From: Bedellia somnulentella | Taxonomy: Eukaryota > Arthropoda > Insecta > Lepidoptera > Bedelliidae | Direction: 5' to 3' | Assembly (NCBI GenBank): GCA_963576735.1 | Contig: OY755177.1 | Location: 4,402,001 to 4,466,000, forward strand | Length of the DNA: 64,000 nucleotides | Part shown: in pieces, positions 21,225 to 32,836 of the stretch | Numbering within the stretch: position 1 is the first letter of the stretch | How the letters are laid out: every line of letters begins with the position of its first letter | Translations under genes and position numbers: made by a program | Notes under the pieces: generated by a model | Seen by the model: only the letters and a program-made list of their open reading frames with translations | Databases searched by the model: none | Told to the model about the DNA's origin: nothing

Positions 21225-22030
21225 CTATTTTTTTTCTTTTTAGCTTTGGGTATATTTACAAGCAGCCTTTTTGGCTCAATTTAAATATAATTTATTTAAT
21301 AACCTGACAATTCATACTTGGTAAACATTGGAATCATATTTTAAATCATTTACAATTAAATTTTGAAGAAATAATTGAGATCTAGTTACAAAATCGGGGA
21401 TGATTCTAGATTAAGAGCATAGGGTACATAATAAATAAAGTGGTAGGTGTTTGCAATATCAAAATTAGAATAAAAATGGCAATACTGGATTTAAAATCAT
21501 TCAACTCAATGACCGAATGAGCAAGAAACTGGGCTAAAACGTCAAATTTGGATCACCATACCAGAGACATACACCTAAGATACATCTTAAAAAGATTTTG
21601 AATACCCATTAAAAAGTTCTATTAAGTTTGCATTGTGACGTTTAGTGACATGTGACAGAAATTTGACGGTTTTATGTCAAATTATGACAGTCGGAAAAAG
21701 TTTTTTTTCTTAAAGCGAGTTTGGCCAAGAATTTGCGTAATGAGTTTGTAAGAAAAAGTTTGACTTTACTTTGAACAGACCACAAAAATCTTATCTTATA
21801 ATCACGACTTATTGTAAACAAACAAAAGGCAAACTTAAAAAAGTCTAATATTTCAGAAAAAAAAGATCTTGAAACAAAACACAAAAAACTCTTAAACGTG
21901 CCACATTTTATCTAACAAATATTTATTTCATCATTAATTAAAGATAAATAATTCAATAAAAATAATAATTTCAAGATTTTCTCTATCAAAATAAAAAAAA
22001 AAATAAAAGAAAATTATACAAACCTACTTG
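21225..22030. other. unassigned, AT-rich
   Basis: No protein family or repeat recognised. Homopolymer-rich around 21690-22010. Confidence 0.3.
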
Positions 22031-22175
22031 CGTAAACTCACGAGATTAGTTCCTATCGGAGTAGGCAGAAACTATTAATTTAGTTGGATTTGTACGACCC
22101 TGGCTAACTTATCTAGCTTCTTCTGGTTTAATGAATCTTTTATACATGCTTTTTTATTCTTTACACTTCGGACGT
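22031..22175 (-). repeat. RTE-type LINE 3' end fragment
   Basis: Minus-strand remnant of the ORF2 C-terminus and 3' end, like 53880-54240 but diverged (ctttacacttcggacg, gagtaggcagaaac). Confidence 0.7.
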
Positions 22176-22185
22176 GTGACAGGTT

Positions 22186-22500
22186 GTGTGAAAAATTTAA
22201 ATGTATTTATTTTGTTTATTTGACCAATTTGTAACTGGCACAATTATAACAATCCACTACTAACTTATCTGTAGAATATAAAACAGAGCAAAAGAGAGGT
22301 GTCATTTTCAAAACACAGGGTACCTATAGAGACTTTGAGGAAAAGAAAAAAACAATTTTTTACTAACATTGAAAACAGCCTTTAAATTCGCGCTTGTACA
22401 TCAATAAAAAATTTGGGATAGGTTTGTTTCAATGAAAACTAGTATTTTTCCATATACTAATACTAAGGCAATAATCTTTTTAAGACGGTTTGGGCATGGT
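22186..22500. other. unassigned
   Basis: Nothing recognised. Confidence 0.3.
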
Positions 22501-22516
22501 AAGGATGAATAGGTAA

Positions 22517-22640
22517 ATTGGATGTGTAAAAAACCAATGTGGAAGGCACTGGAAAGTGGTGTTAGTAGAGGACGACTACGGAGGACACAATCGGACCAAA
22601 TAGAGAGTTTTCTCAAAAAGGCAGGCGGCTTCTGTAATAA
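22517..22640 (+). pseudogene. RTE-type LINE ORF2 C-terminal fragment
   Basis: Encodes SRGRLRRTQSDQIESFLKKA, clearly homologous to SRGRPRRTHLDQIETVLKKA encoded at 53.9-54.2 kb on the minus strand. This is the basic tail of RTE reverse transcriptases. Confidence 0.78.
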
Positions 22641-22683
22641 TGTCATGCCTAGAAGACATTCCATTAAAATAAATGATAGTTAC

Positions 22684-22775
22684 GGAGTAGGTACATACAT
22701 ACATAAATACATATACTCACGCCATTAGTTCCCATTGGGGTAGGCAGAGACTATCGATCGCCATGGAGTAGGTAC
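22684..22775 (-). repeat. 70-bp RTE 3'-end insertion with 11-bp target duplication
   Basis: ggagtaggtac occurs at 22684-22694 and 22765-22775 around 22695-22764. The insert is only the RTE 3' end on the minus strand (ctctgcctaccccaatggga, ggcgtgagtatatg) plus its TATG-type tail: an extreme 5' truncation. Confidence 0.88.
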
Positions 22776-22813
22776 CCGCATAAATTTAACCATTCACGTA
22801 CCCATACAATTTC

Positions 22814-23408
22814 AATTGGCCTAGACCTCGCTTTTATAACATACCCTTTTTATATTATAAATCGATAAAGAACATCATACTTAAAAACTTTGCCCATGGA
22901 ATGCCTATCTAAAATATTGTAATTTTCAAAAAAAAATGATAATTAAAAATTGTCGTACCTAGTTCAAACTGAGAATGAATAGAACTAGATTCTTTGCTTC
23001 AGTGAAAATAAGAAATAAAAAAAAACATTTGATCTATGGTGTAAACAAAAACATAACCTCTTTCGATATTTTCCAGTTCAATCGCTCGCTTACCGGTTTA
23101 TTTTCATGATATTATTTTTCAACGACGATCAATACAACTGGAAAATACCGAAAGAAGTTATATTTTTGTTTACAGAGCGAAAAGCATAGATCAAATGTTT
23201 TTTTTGTTTCTTATTTTCACTGAAGCAAAGATTCTCATTCTATACATTCTCAGTTTGAACTAGGTACGACAATTTTTAATTATTATATTTTTTTGAAAAT
23301 TACAATATTTTAGACAGGCATTCCATGGGCAAAGTTGTTTAGTTTGATGTCCTTTATCGATTTATAATATAAAAAGGGTATGTTATAAAAGCGAGGTCTA
23401 GGCCAATT
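22814..23408 (+). mobile_element. foldback element, copy 1
   Basis: Two arms of about 260 bp are near-perfect inverted repeats (aattggcctagacctcgctt ... aagcgaggtctaggccaatt) around a unique ~60-bp loop holding gctcgcttaccggtttattt. No coding potential. A second copy lies at 45161-45759 with its loop inverted. No clear target duplication is visible, so the superfamily is open. Confidence 0.88.
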
Positions 23409-23494
23409 TTTTTAAATAAACTCAGCTTTTTTTTTTGAGACTTCACTTCATCGGTTTGAGTTTGAATTCTCGTTGGGCCTTGACCAATGTCTTT

Positions 23495-23592
23495 TTATTT
23501 ATTGAGGACGTTAACCGTGAGCGAAAATATCGTGAGGAAACTATTATAGCTGAGTTATACTTAGTCCTGTCATGTGACAATGTATTTGTAGG
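23495..23592 (+). repeat. SINE-A core fragment
   Basis: Holds gtgagcgaaaatatcgtgag and 'agctgagttatacttagtcc'; both ends of the SINE are missing. Confidence 0.7.
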
Positions 23593-23620
23593 TACATTGT
23601 TACAGGTTTTTAATTTTGCT

Positions 23621-23818
23621 ATACATATACACACGGCCATAAATCCCTAAAAAGGGGTAGCCAAAGCTTTAGAGCTAAAAACTCCTCAGCCACATTTGGA
23701 AGTTGATATGGGAGATGATGGTAGAAATAAAGTATCGTTGGTGATGAGTCTTCAACCGCATCGCCTAAAAGTCACTTTAAAAAGCCCCATACCCTTAGTC
23801 GCCTCTTACGACACCCAT
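23621..23818 (-). repeat. R240 copy, 5' end missing
   Basis: Tail and body present (ggccataaatccctaaaaag); similarity stops at 'cgcctcttacgacaccc'. Confidence 0.82.
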
Positions 23819-24200
23819 GTAAAGAATTAATCTATAATAAAATATTTCGGTCGAATCTTCTAGCAGAAAGTACTCATAAACTGTTAATAAAATTTAAATG
23901 ATATTTCTTTAGTCTTGGGCGATGGTACAGAAATAGGTACAGTTATTGCGGTAGATTTTTAAGATCACTGAAATGACAACACTTATTTGACTTATTAAAG
24001 AATGAATAAATGACTGATTTGGAATGTCAAAATTGACAAAACCATGCTCCGGCAGCTAAGATAATAGAACCGATTACGTTGTAACGACTAAAAATAGAGA
24101 TACAGTATTGTACTTATTTGACCTACAGACTGTATCAAAACGGTGACGTTTCTTAAAATTGTAGAATTGGGCCCCTGAAATTTGCTATTTTATTTTTTAT
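23819..24200. other. unassigned
   Basis: Nothing recognised. Confidence 0.3.
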
Positions 24201-24203
24201 AGC

Positions 24204-24445
24204 ATACATATACCCACGGCTATAATTCCCTAAACGGGGTAGCCAGAGCTTTGGAATGAGAAATTCCTCAGCCACTTTTGGATGTTGAGTGGGGAAAAGA
24301 TGGTAATAATAAATGTTTTTGGTGACGGGTCTCCAACCACATCGCCCAAAAATCACTTGAAAAGCCCCTATACCCTTAGTCGCCTTTTACGATCACCCAC
24401 GGGTAGAAATGGGGTAGTGTTATTCTAAGCCGACACTACACAGCT
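24204..24445 (-). repeat. R240 copy, complete
   Basis: Full length; belongs to the variant with 'acgatcacccacgggtagaa', as at 51.5 kb. Confidence 0.9.
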
Positions 24446-24758
24446 TTTATTTTTTTATAGATTACTAAGAAAATCATTCCTACATTGGTGTAGCCTACAC
24501 TCAGGATTTCACTTTCTTGTATGAAAAATGGCAGAGTTTCCGAGGTTGTTACAATGTTGTACTCAATTTTAAATGTACACCGATAAGGAAAAATACTATT
24601 TCTGTTAACAATTAACAAAGTATTATTGGTACAAAAAAATATGATGTTAATTGAACAAATGTGTAGTTTGCTTAGAATGGCACGAACCCATTTTGCCATG
24701 GTTATCAAGCAGGACTTTTATGAAAGACAGTTTATTTGGCCCCTTTTAAAAGATTACA
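24446..24758. other. unassigned
   Basis: No family recognised; the 90-codon frame on the minus strand has no supporting motif. Confidence 0.3.
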
Positions 24759-24972
24759 TACATACATACATACATATACTCACGGCTTTAAATCCCTAGA
24801 AGGGGTAGCCAGAGCTAAGAAATTCGAAATTCCTCAGCCACGTTTGGAAAGGTGAGTGGGGAAAAGATGGTAAACTAAAGGTTGTTGGTGATGGGTCTCC
24901 AACCGCATCGCCCAAAACGTACACTCACCGGAAGAATTGGGGTAGTGCTATTCTAAGCCGACACTACACAGC
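24759..24972 (-). repeat. R240 copy with internal deletion
   Basis: Both ends are present, but about 35 bp are missing between 'cgcccaaaa' and 'cgtacactcaccgg'. Confidence 0.88.
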
Positions 24973-25257
24973 AAAGATTAAAAAGTGATTATCTGCCTTT
25001 TGGCGTTGATTTTATTTGTAAGTAATTCGTAATATTTGAAATAGATGTTTTCGTTTAACATAATACATAAAGCGTGGAATATTTTTTATACCAAATCAAT
25101 AGCGTTTTTCTCAAAAAGAAAAGAACATTTAAGATTTTATGCGTGTTAGCTCGTAAAAAGAATCCGTTATATTGAATTCTTACAAACAATATTTACTGAA
25201 GACGTTTATAGTGCTCTTAAATTTTCTTCACTAATTTTATTTTATGAAATAAAACAC

Positions 25258-25390
25258 AAACACATATATATATATATATACATAGACTCACGGCTATAAA
25301 TCCCTAGAAGGGGTAGCCAGAGCTAAGGAACTAGAAGTTCGTCAGCCACTTTTGGAATGTTGTGTGGGGAAAAGATGGCAAAATAAAGGA
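25258..25390 (-). repeat. R240 copy, 3' half only
   Basis: Preceded by a (TA)n run; breaks off after 'gatggcaaaataaagg', shortly before the next copy. Confidence 0.82.
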
Positions 25391-25419
25391 AATTACTGAA
25401 ATTAAAATAATATTTTACA

Positions 25420-25659
25420 CATATGCATACACTCACAACTATATATTCCTAGGAGAGATAGCCAGCGTTTCGGAATATGAAATTTCCAAGCCACTTTTAG
25501 GAGTTGAGTGGGGAAAAGATTGCAAAGAAAAGGTTTTTGATAATGGGTCTCCAACCACTACGTCCATAAATTGTTAAATAAGCCTATTGAACTGCCTATT
25601 ATGAACACTCGCGGCAAGAATTGAGGTAGTGTTATGCTAAGGCGACTCTACTCAGCTGT
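25420..25659 (-). repeat. R240 copy, diverged
   Basis: Complete in outline (actcacaactatatattcct ... gcgactctactcagc) but with many substitutions. Confidence 0.78.
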
Positions 25660-25730
25660 TTTTATTTCATTATATTATTTATGTTATTTTAATATTAAAT
25701 GGTAAAAAAGACTGAAAAAACGCCTAAATA

Positions 25731-26930
25731 CGTGGGACACTCAAAAAATTTTGCGAACATAAAAAAAATAATTCTATGGGTAAAAATGTTTTTATTAAAT
25801 CTTTTCAAAGTACTCTCCACCAGCATCTATACAAGTTTCATACGTCTAAACCAACTTTCGAAAATTGTATCCCTTTGAGTTGATTTTTTTATTTTAGGGA
25901 ATAAAAAGAAGTCACACGGTGCCAGATCAGGGCTGTAAGGAGGGTCACCCAAGAGTTTGACCGGCGTGCTGTTCAGGAAGTTTTGAGCGCGGTGTGAGCG
26001 GGCGCGTTGTCATGGTGAAACAGTAGCCCGCGGAGCCCTGTGTTTGGTCGATTGTTGCTCACAACTGAGAAAACTACTAGCAAGCATTTAGTAGTATACG
26101 AGTCTGCGTTAATACTTCTTTGATTTTGTAAAGGAATTGACACCAAATAGCCAGTCATATTGAAAAAACTTGCGATCAAAATCTTCCCACCGCTTCTAGA
26201 TCTCTTCACTTTGGTAGGGGTCGCTTCGTTTTGAAATACCCAAACCGTCGACTGGCGCTTCATTTCTGGATCGTATTGATAAATCCAGGACTCATCACCT
26301 GTAACGATGTCGTAAACACGCAGAGACGAGCCAGCATCAAATTTATTAATCATATCACGACACCATTCCACCCGGGCCTGTTTCTGTAAGCCACCCAGCG
26401 TAAAACTATCCTCCTCACGTGAAGATGTTCGTGTAAAATCTCATGAACGCTTCCCGATCCAATCTGCATAATGTGTTGAATCTCTAGATACGTTATTCGC
26501 CTATTGTCATGAATTAAATTTTTCACTTCCACCACGTTTTCATCCGTAACAGCCGTTAGAGGGTGACCACTTCTTTCTTCATCCCGCAAAGTTAATCGAC
26601 CACGCTTGAATTCGTTATACTAACGATACACGGTTGCCTTGGAAGGCCTTTCATCCATAAACGCCATTTGAAGTCTATCGTATGATTCGTCTGGTTTTAA
26701 ACGACATTTGAAATCGTAAAAAATCATAGCGCGAAAATGTTCCCGGCTCAGATTAATTTTTCAGTAAGACACGACAATTTAAAATAGCTCGTAAAAAATA
26801 AAAAGGGAAATTTTTAAATTGGAAAGTACCTTTTTTTATTTATAAAGACTCATATTTTCAGTATACATTGCAACCGGCCAGTGTTTCATACATTAAAACC
26901 CTTTTTCGCAATACTTTCTGAGTGGCCTGG
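25731..26930 (-). mobile_element. mariner element
   Basis: 1.2 kb bordered by TA at both ends (25729-25730, 26931-26932). The inverted termini resemble each other: CACTCAAAAAATTTTGCGAA against CACTCAGAAAGTATTGCGAA, with one indel outside this core. Size, TA target and transposase are those of a mariner; the copy is inactive. Confidence 0.88.
25790..26762 (-). pseudogene. mariner transposase, frameshifted
   Basis: The N-terminal helix-turn-helix part reads SREHFRAMIFYDFK and, after a stop replacing Trp in YRWYNEFKRG, LRDEERSGHPLTAV (ORF 26589-26350). The catalytic part (26371 to 25973) has TGDESWIYQYDPE with the first Asp and HHDNAPAH with the second. After a frameshift comes PPYSPDLAPCDFFLFP with the third Asp about 34 residues on, as in D,D34D mariners. 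At least three breaks exist, so no active enzyme is made. Confidence 0.9.
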
Positions 26931-26932
26931 TA

Positions 26933-27395
26933 TATGTAGCAATTTCAAAATTAACATAATAAATAATAATAAATATAAATGTATTACTAAAATGAAAAAA
27001 ATACATTGAAACTAAATGAAAAAGAAAACAACCAGGGCTAATTTGGTAGTTAAATTGATAAAATACCACCATGTGAGGGATTGGTAATTCTTAGAATTAC
27101 TAACAGTAAAACAATTCACAAATTGCTCGCGCAAATCAATTGTAGTTTATATTCATTAAAAGATATTGAAAATGTTAGAGATATTAATTGCTGTTCATAA
27201 AAGTTAAGGTTTTGATTTTACAATAAGCCTAAATTAACTCTATTATAACCTCGAACTCTTGTCTATTTATATTAGAAAAGGTGAAATAATAACTTAAAAT
27301 TATTGGCGCTATGTAGAAACGAAAACTAAAATTGGAATTTGATTCTAACTTGCTCAGGTTCTTGTTCTTATATCGTAATTGTTATTATGGTAAGC
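26933..27395. other. unassigned, AT-rich
   Basis: Nothing recognised. Confidence 0.3.
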
Positions 27396-27399
27396 TATA

Positions 27400-27556
27400 T
27401 ATTATTTGCAACTTGATGTGATTTCGATAATACAAACTTATTAACAATCTTCACAAAAAACTACACATTTGACACATTGATGTATTGGCCAATTGTACCT
27501 CACTGTAAACTGTGTTTGATGCGCAATAAATAGTTATTCTATTCTATTCTAATCGG
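27400..27556 (+). repeat. probable LINE 3' end with (TTCTA)n tail
   Basis: The segment 'ctgtgtttgatgcgcaataa' followed by atagttattctattctattc has the look of a Jockey/R1-type 3' terminus. No coding part remains. Confidence 0.4.
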
Positions 27557-27642
27557 AGGAAATAAATTTAAACTCTCAAACTCAAATGTTGACGGCTAAT
27601 ATCCATAAAAAGGTGGCAGAAGTATACTTCCGAAGCTCAGTA

Positions 27643-27692
27643 CATGTTTTCCCTCACCGTTGACAACCATAATAGGTAAATTAACAACACAT
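27643..27692 (-). repeat. SINE-A core fragment
   Basis: gttttccctcaccgttgaca is the reverse complement of the SINE-A core; only about 50 bp remain. Confidence 0.65.
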
Positions 27693-27719
27693 ATGATTTA
27701 TTATTATTTATTATTTTAT

Positions 27720-27967
27720 GCTGTGTAGTGTCGGCTTAGAATAGCACTACCCCGTTTCTTCCCATGGGTGTACGTAAGAGGCGACTAAGGGTATTGGGGC
27801 TTTCTATTGGATTTTTGGGCGATGCGGTTGGAGATCCATCACCAAAAACCTTTATTTTTACCATCTTTTCCCCACTCAACTTCCAAAAGTGGCTGAGGAA
27901 TTTATAATCCCTTAGCTCTGGCTACCCCTTCTAGGGAAATATAGCCGTGAGCATATGTATGTACATA
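27720..27967 (+). repeat. R240 copy, complete
   Basis: Full length with a short tail (atatgtatgtacatatg). Confidence 0.9.
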
Positions 27968-28435
27968 TGACTTATCAGAAAAGACACAATGGTGATTTAA
28001 ACCTAAGCATGATAGGCCGGTATTCTTTTCACTGAGCTTCCACGGTTGTGTATGACATTTTTTATTTATTAGTCTTTATTCACACAGAAAGCATTCTACA
28101 TTCCTGCATATAATAATTTATTTGTATAATATATTCTTCTTCTTATTATTATTATTATTATTTTCTTTATTTTATTATTTAATTAGTTTTCCTACATTAC
28201 TAACCCAATATCCCTCCATGTAAATATTTTTCCATTCCTTTAAACTTAAATTTTCTTAAAAATATATTTTGTGTAATTCAAATTCAATTGTGTATATTTC
28301 AACTAACAGTGTAAATATAACAATACTGTCAACTGGTTTCCCAAAATACAGGCTTGCCTAGTTTGGGAACCCCTGTTCAAATCTGTACTGTAAATATGCC
28401 TTATCAAATAAATTTTTTTTATTTATTTATTTTTT
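27968..28435. other. unassigned, probably old LINE 3' sequence
   Basis: 28325-28385 holds the repeat shared in inverted orientation with 7185-7240 (tagtttgggaacccctgttc). It is followed by an A/T-rich tail 'aaataaattttttttattta'. Confidence 0.4.
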
Positions 28436-28683
28436 TATTAAAATAAATGGGTTTCATTTTAATTATTACAAAGCCCTGCAAAACTGTTTTTACAGTTTGT
28501 CTACGGGTGGAGTCTCTTCAAACATAGTTTTATTTAAAAGCTATCTATGGAAATGAGATAAGAAAATATTTTTTAAATTCGTTTTTAAATTTTTGTCTAG
28601 GTGTAATTATAATATATTCTTTAGGCTACCTCTTTTTGGAAATATGTGGATATTGATTGTGATTATATGGATATTTTTATGTA
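28436..28683. other. unassigned
   Basis: Nothing recognised. Confidence 0.3.
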
Positions 28684-28931
28684 ACATACATACATATATA
28701 CTCACGGCTATAAATCTCTAGAAGCGTTAGCAAGAGCTAAGAAATTACAAATTCCTCAGCCACTTTTGGAAAGTTGAGTGGGGAAAAGTTGGAAAATTAA
28801 GGTAGTTGGTGATGGGTCTCCAACCGCATAACCCAAAAATCCCTTAATAGTCCCAATACCGTTAGTTGCCTCTTACGTACACCCACCGGAAGAAATGGAG
28901 TAGTGCTATTCTAAGCCGATACTACACAGCA
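28684..28931 (-). repeat. R240 copy, complete
   Basis: (TATG)n tail at the left, 'gccgatactacacagc' at the right. Confidence 0.9.
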
Positions 28932-29380
28932 ACATATATGTAACATATTGTGTAGATTTCACAACCACCAAACCAAAACCTCCCTGTTTACCATTCTAAC
29001 CACAATAACAAAATTAACAGGCTCTCGAATGCAAAATTCAGAACATTCACCAGCAGAAATAAATAAAGCTATCGTATAGATAATCATTAGTTCTGTCATA
29101 CCGATATTTGGGGATGAAATTTGTGGCCCATTAACCGAATGTGCTCTACAATCTGAATTAGGATGATTTATAAACTGAATGGGTATTGCTTGTTTACATT
29201 TTGGATGCTAACTATATTTAAATAGTGCTGAAATGTATCTACGGCTTGTAATTGGATTAAAATGAGAATTAGAGTTCGTAGTTCGATTAAATTGATAGTA
29301 CAACCAACATTGCAATGTTATTTACAGTTTTTTTTTAATCTTATACTTTTTCATCATTAAGCTCTCTAGCTTAGTTAGTA
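28932..29380. other. unassigned
   Basis: Nothing recognised. Confidence 0.3.
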
Positions 29381-29424
29381 GCTCTTTAGATTCCTCTCTA
29401 GGTTTGCCGCGTTCGTTCAAAGTG

Positions 29425-29487
29425 GCGATCGATAGTCTCTGCCTTTCTAATGGGAACAAATGGCGTGAGTATATGTATGTATGTCGC
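29425..29487 (+). repeat. RTE-type LINE 3' tail fragment
   Basis: Reads gcgatcgatagtctctgcct ... ggcgtgagtatatgtatgta, the same module as the 70-bp insertion at 22.7 kb. Confidence 0.8.
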
Positions 29488-29714
29488 ATCGCATAGCATC
29501 TACGAGTATAACCCAAAATTGTATAAAGGCATACGTAATCAGAAGTCATTAGGTACAATCCTTAGATAAGCTAGGAAAATGTGGTGGCTTAATTAGTCAT
29601 TACTCAGAGTGTGTGAGTTTTTCCACCACATTTGCAATAAAATGCGTGCCAAGTAAAAATAATTTAAGAACATACATAAAAGATAATAAATGAGAATGTT
29701 TGCAAGGAATGCAC

Positions 29715-29790
29715 TCAATGGTACCCGATGGTGTCTGCCTACTCCAATGCAAAATAATGATATGAGAATATGCACACATGCATGTATAAT
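29715..29790 (+). repeat. degraded RTE-type tail
   Basis: ggtgtctgcctactccaatg followed by 'atatgcacacatgcatg'; weak. Confidence 0.4.
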
Positions 29791-30150
29791 CAATATAGTA
29801 TACCACTAGATATCACAGGTGTGCGCCCGGTAAACACGTTGAGTTAATCAACGTCCGGACCATGACCCGATACTCGGGCAAATGGAATATACAAGATCTA
29901 TGCTAATCTCTTAAGTACAACGTTTAAGATTATATTGCCATTCTAAGACCTGTATGCTTGATATTGATAAACCGACACTGACGTGGTGTTGAAGTGTTTT
30001 GTATTATACTCACTTTCTTGCTTATTCCTATTGATATTTAGATTGTAATTCCTATTAGGTAGGCTGGAGTTAGGTTTATAATCATCTTTGTTTCATGCTA
30101 TTTTATTCTCAAATAAGAAACGGATTTAAATCCCTTAAATAAATGGCTCG
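29791..30150. other. unassigned
   Basis: Nothing recognised. Confidence 0.3.
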
Positions 30151-30151
30151 A

Positions 30152-30183
30152 GGCGGTCGTTCTACCCATTGTTCTATCACGGA
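30152..30183 (-). repeat. SINE-A head fragment
   Basis: The minus strand gives 'ccgtgatagaacaatgggta', the A-box region only. Confidence 0.5.
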
Positions 30184-30505
30184 TATATGCAATGAAAGCT
30201 AAAATGTAACAATATGATGGAAAAATAAGTAGTAACAACTCTTAACAGTCATTTAAAAAAAACCGAAATCCAAATTGGTAGCTTATGATGCCAATGGAAT
30301 GGAATATGTTTCACTACTTCTTAGGTAACACTACGATGAAACTAAAATAATATTGATCTGCTATGTTACTGTAAATAGCTTACTATCTTATTAATGTATG
30401 TTATGTATACGATGATGAGCCCTACAGAACTCACTTTATTTTTACTTTTCAAACCAATAACCTCCAGCAACATCGCCGAAAAACTCAACTTAACCCAACT
30501 TAAAC
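30184..30505. other. unassigned
   Basis: Nothing recognised. Confidence 0.3.
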
Positions 30506-30509
30506 GTTC

Positions 30510-30842
30510 GCACCGAATTTACCTGAAGGGGTTGGCAGAGGTACTAATACTTATGAACATCACGTGACATTGTCACCTGGTGTTCAGAGTACCCAAGTTA
30601 TACTTGGACAGTGTTCTCACGGGAAAGGGGGCAGGCCTATTACCTTTTTGTACGAATTCACTGTGACATGACTGAGTACAACTTAGCCATGTGGGTTTCC
30701 TCACGATGTTTTCCCTCACCGTTAACAACCATGGTTAATTAACTACACGTATGTCTTTAGAAAAGGCAAATTGGTGTAGGCCTGACCAGGGATTAGAACA
30801 GTAGTCGTCTGCACGGTAATTCTACCCACTGAGCTATCACCC
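30510..30842 (-). repeat. SINE-A copy, near full length
   Basis: tRNA-like head at the right (gtgatagctcagtgggtaga), core gtgagggaaaacatcgtgag, and 3' end ctctgccaaccccttcaggt at the left. The 3' simple tail is not preserved. Confidence 0.85.
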
Positions 30843-30867
30843 AATAATGTACATAAGTAATCCAGAT

Positions 30868-30935
30868 ACCTTTGGTTTCCTCATACGAAACCCACGAAAA
30901 GAAATAGCATAGTGTTATTCAAAGCCAACACAGTT
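30868..30935 (-). repeat. R240 5' fragment
   Basis: Corresponds to the first ~65 bp of the family ('gaaatagcatagtgttattc'). Confidence 0.6.
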
Positions 30936-30939
30936 CTAA

Positions 30940-31490
30940 ATAAAACCTGAATTTATATACTCCATCCAACAACAAATGATTTTATATCCATTTTGCTTTG
31001 CTTATCTGACAATCCAACTAGAAGTCGCCAAAGTAAGTCGAAACACAAAAGTCAAAGATAAATGCGCAGAGTGGTCTTGTTCGCTGGAACTTAGTCGAGT
31101 CACATTTGCATTCGTGTTTAAACTTCGGAAACAATGTTACTACATGACTGAGAACACAAAACAAACTTGCGGCAATGAGTTTTCATTAAACGGGCTTGTA
31201 GACTTAACAGTGAGCTGAATTTTTAACTTCTTCTGCTATAAATATTCTATCAATATTGTATGTGTCTTTGATTGTTGAAATACTTTTAAATCACTTGTTC
31301 AACTGCTCATTTACTCTCTGTTCTTTTGATGTTCAGGGATAATTATCATTTAAAAGTCTATTGCTAATGGGTTTACAACAGCATCCATATAGATAAAGGT
31401 AAAATAATAACTCTCAGTGCTTCATTTACGACATATAAACCCAAACCTCTTAGCAAATTAGTCTTTACTCTTATTCTATTTTGTTCTATT
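30940..31490. other. unassigned
   Basis: An 80-codon frame at 30976-31218 shows no family resemblance and no start context I would trust. Confidence 0.3.
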
Positions 31491-31497
31491 GTTACGT

Positions 31498-31719
31498 ACA
31501 TGTACATATCCTCACGTCTATAAAGCCCTCAAAAGGGGTAGCCAGAGCTTCCGCCACTTTTGGAAGTTAAAAGGGAAGGGAAAAGATTATAAAATAAATA
31601 TTTTTGGTGATGGGCCTTTAACCGCCTCGCCCAAAAATCACTTAAAAAGTCCCACCACTCAACGATCACCCAAACGTGGAAATTGGGTAGTGCTATTCTA
31701 AGCCGACACTATACAGCAA
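31498..31719 (-). repeat. R240 copy, shortened
   Basis: Landmarks in order, with small deletions in the middle; 5' end 'gccgacactatacagc'. Confidence 0.85.
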
Positions 31720-32636
31720 ACATAAACTGCCCACTTAAATTGTAACGATACGATGTAATAAAATTGAAGGGCACTACATAAAATTGCTGAAAGCACACTG
31801 CTTCCCTTACCAACAGTGCAGAAGCGAAGTTTCTTGAAAACATTGCATATACATCAAGTACCAACTCAGAACAGTAGGATCCCAGGTGCAAATCCGACCA
31901 CCCGTTTAAATATTGCCTTTTTCCTCCTCAAAATGTAATAAATGCTTTTTTATATTCTGGGTCATTAATCTGGAGATTTTGCGTTCGATGACTGGAAAGT
32001 AAACTCACAAATTAACATAAATTAAACTTCGTGAGATATTGTAGGTTTGAGACACCTAATATTTTGAAAATTCAGATTATTTTGTGTTTCGGAGGGTACA
32101 CTAAATGTCGTTCATTTTGTTATCATTATAGAAACAAAGATGCTATCATTTAAAATTTTCCAAGTCTTTTATAATAATACTTAAACTGTAGCTTACAACA
32201 TCAAATTGTTAGAGTTTTTCGACACTGTCACTGGGTGCACACATGCCGCCTCAAGGCAGACATATTGCTTTTTTCATTCGTTTGAAGCCCGCGTGTCTTT
32301 CGAAACTGCGAAGATTATTGGCTTTTTTCCTCACTCCGAGCTTCACTTGCCATTTGATAGTACTTTGGTGAACGCATCAGCTACTCGGGCCTGATTTACG
32401 AGATTGTTGTTCATAATTTTAGTAGACCATGAGGATGTATGTTGGAATATTCTGAAATAATGATAATAAATATATTCTGTATCATCTTGAACATCACCAC
32501 ATGATTGCAATAACTGATGAAAACTTTATCATCATCACTCTATTTAATATGGTGGGCTTGTATCTCTCGATGATCGTTTTGATTATCTCCGCCCCTTTTT
32601 ATCACATATTTGAAGAAGGGCGTCTGAATATGGTTG
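31720..32636. other. unassigned
   Basis: No defensible gene. 32480-32510 resembles 1634-1666. Confidence 0.3.
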
Positions 32637-32641
32637 GTTAT

Positions 32642-32799
32642 TGATGACTTAATCAATAAATCAGGGATTAGAAATGAGAACACTCGTTGTACCACGGAAT
32701 GATAGAGAATATATATTAATAAAAAAAAAGAAGAACACCACAGAGTACATGAGCATAGAATACGTATGGAAGGCAGACTATTTAAATATAAGTTCAACA
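32642..32799 (-). repeat. copia 3' LTR (158 bp)
   Basis: Starts TG and ends CA on either strand (tgatgacttaatc ... agttcaaca). It matches 36868-37024 except for one extra A near 32720. Confidence 0.95.
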
Positions 32800-32836
32800 C
32801 TCCTGCCAAATTGTAGCCTTCCATGTTCTAAATTAA

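Noticed and set aside
22808..23414. TA or AATT target duplication for the foldbacks
   Set aside because: The end itself is palindromic (aattggcc/ggccaatt), so the boundary cannot be fixed from two copies.
30976..31218. Host gene exon (80-codon frame)
   Set aside because: No family resemblance, no splice sites in the right frame that I trust, and length is compatible with chance.
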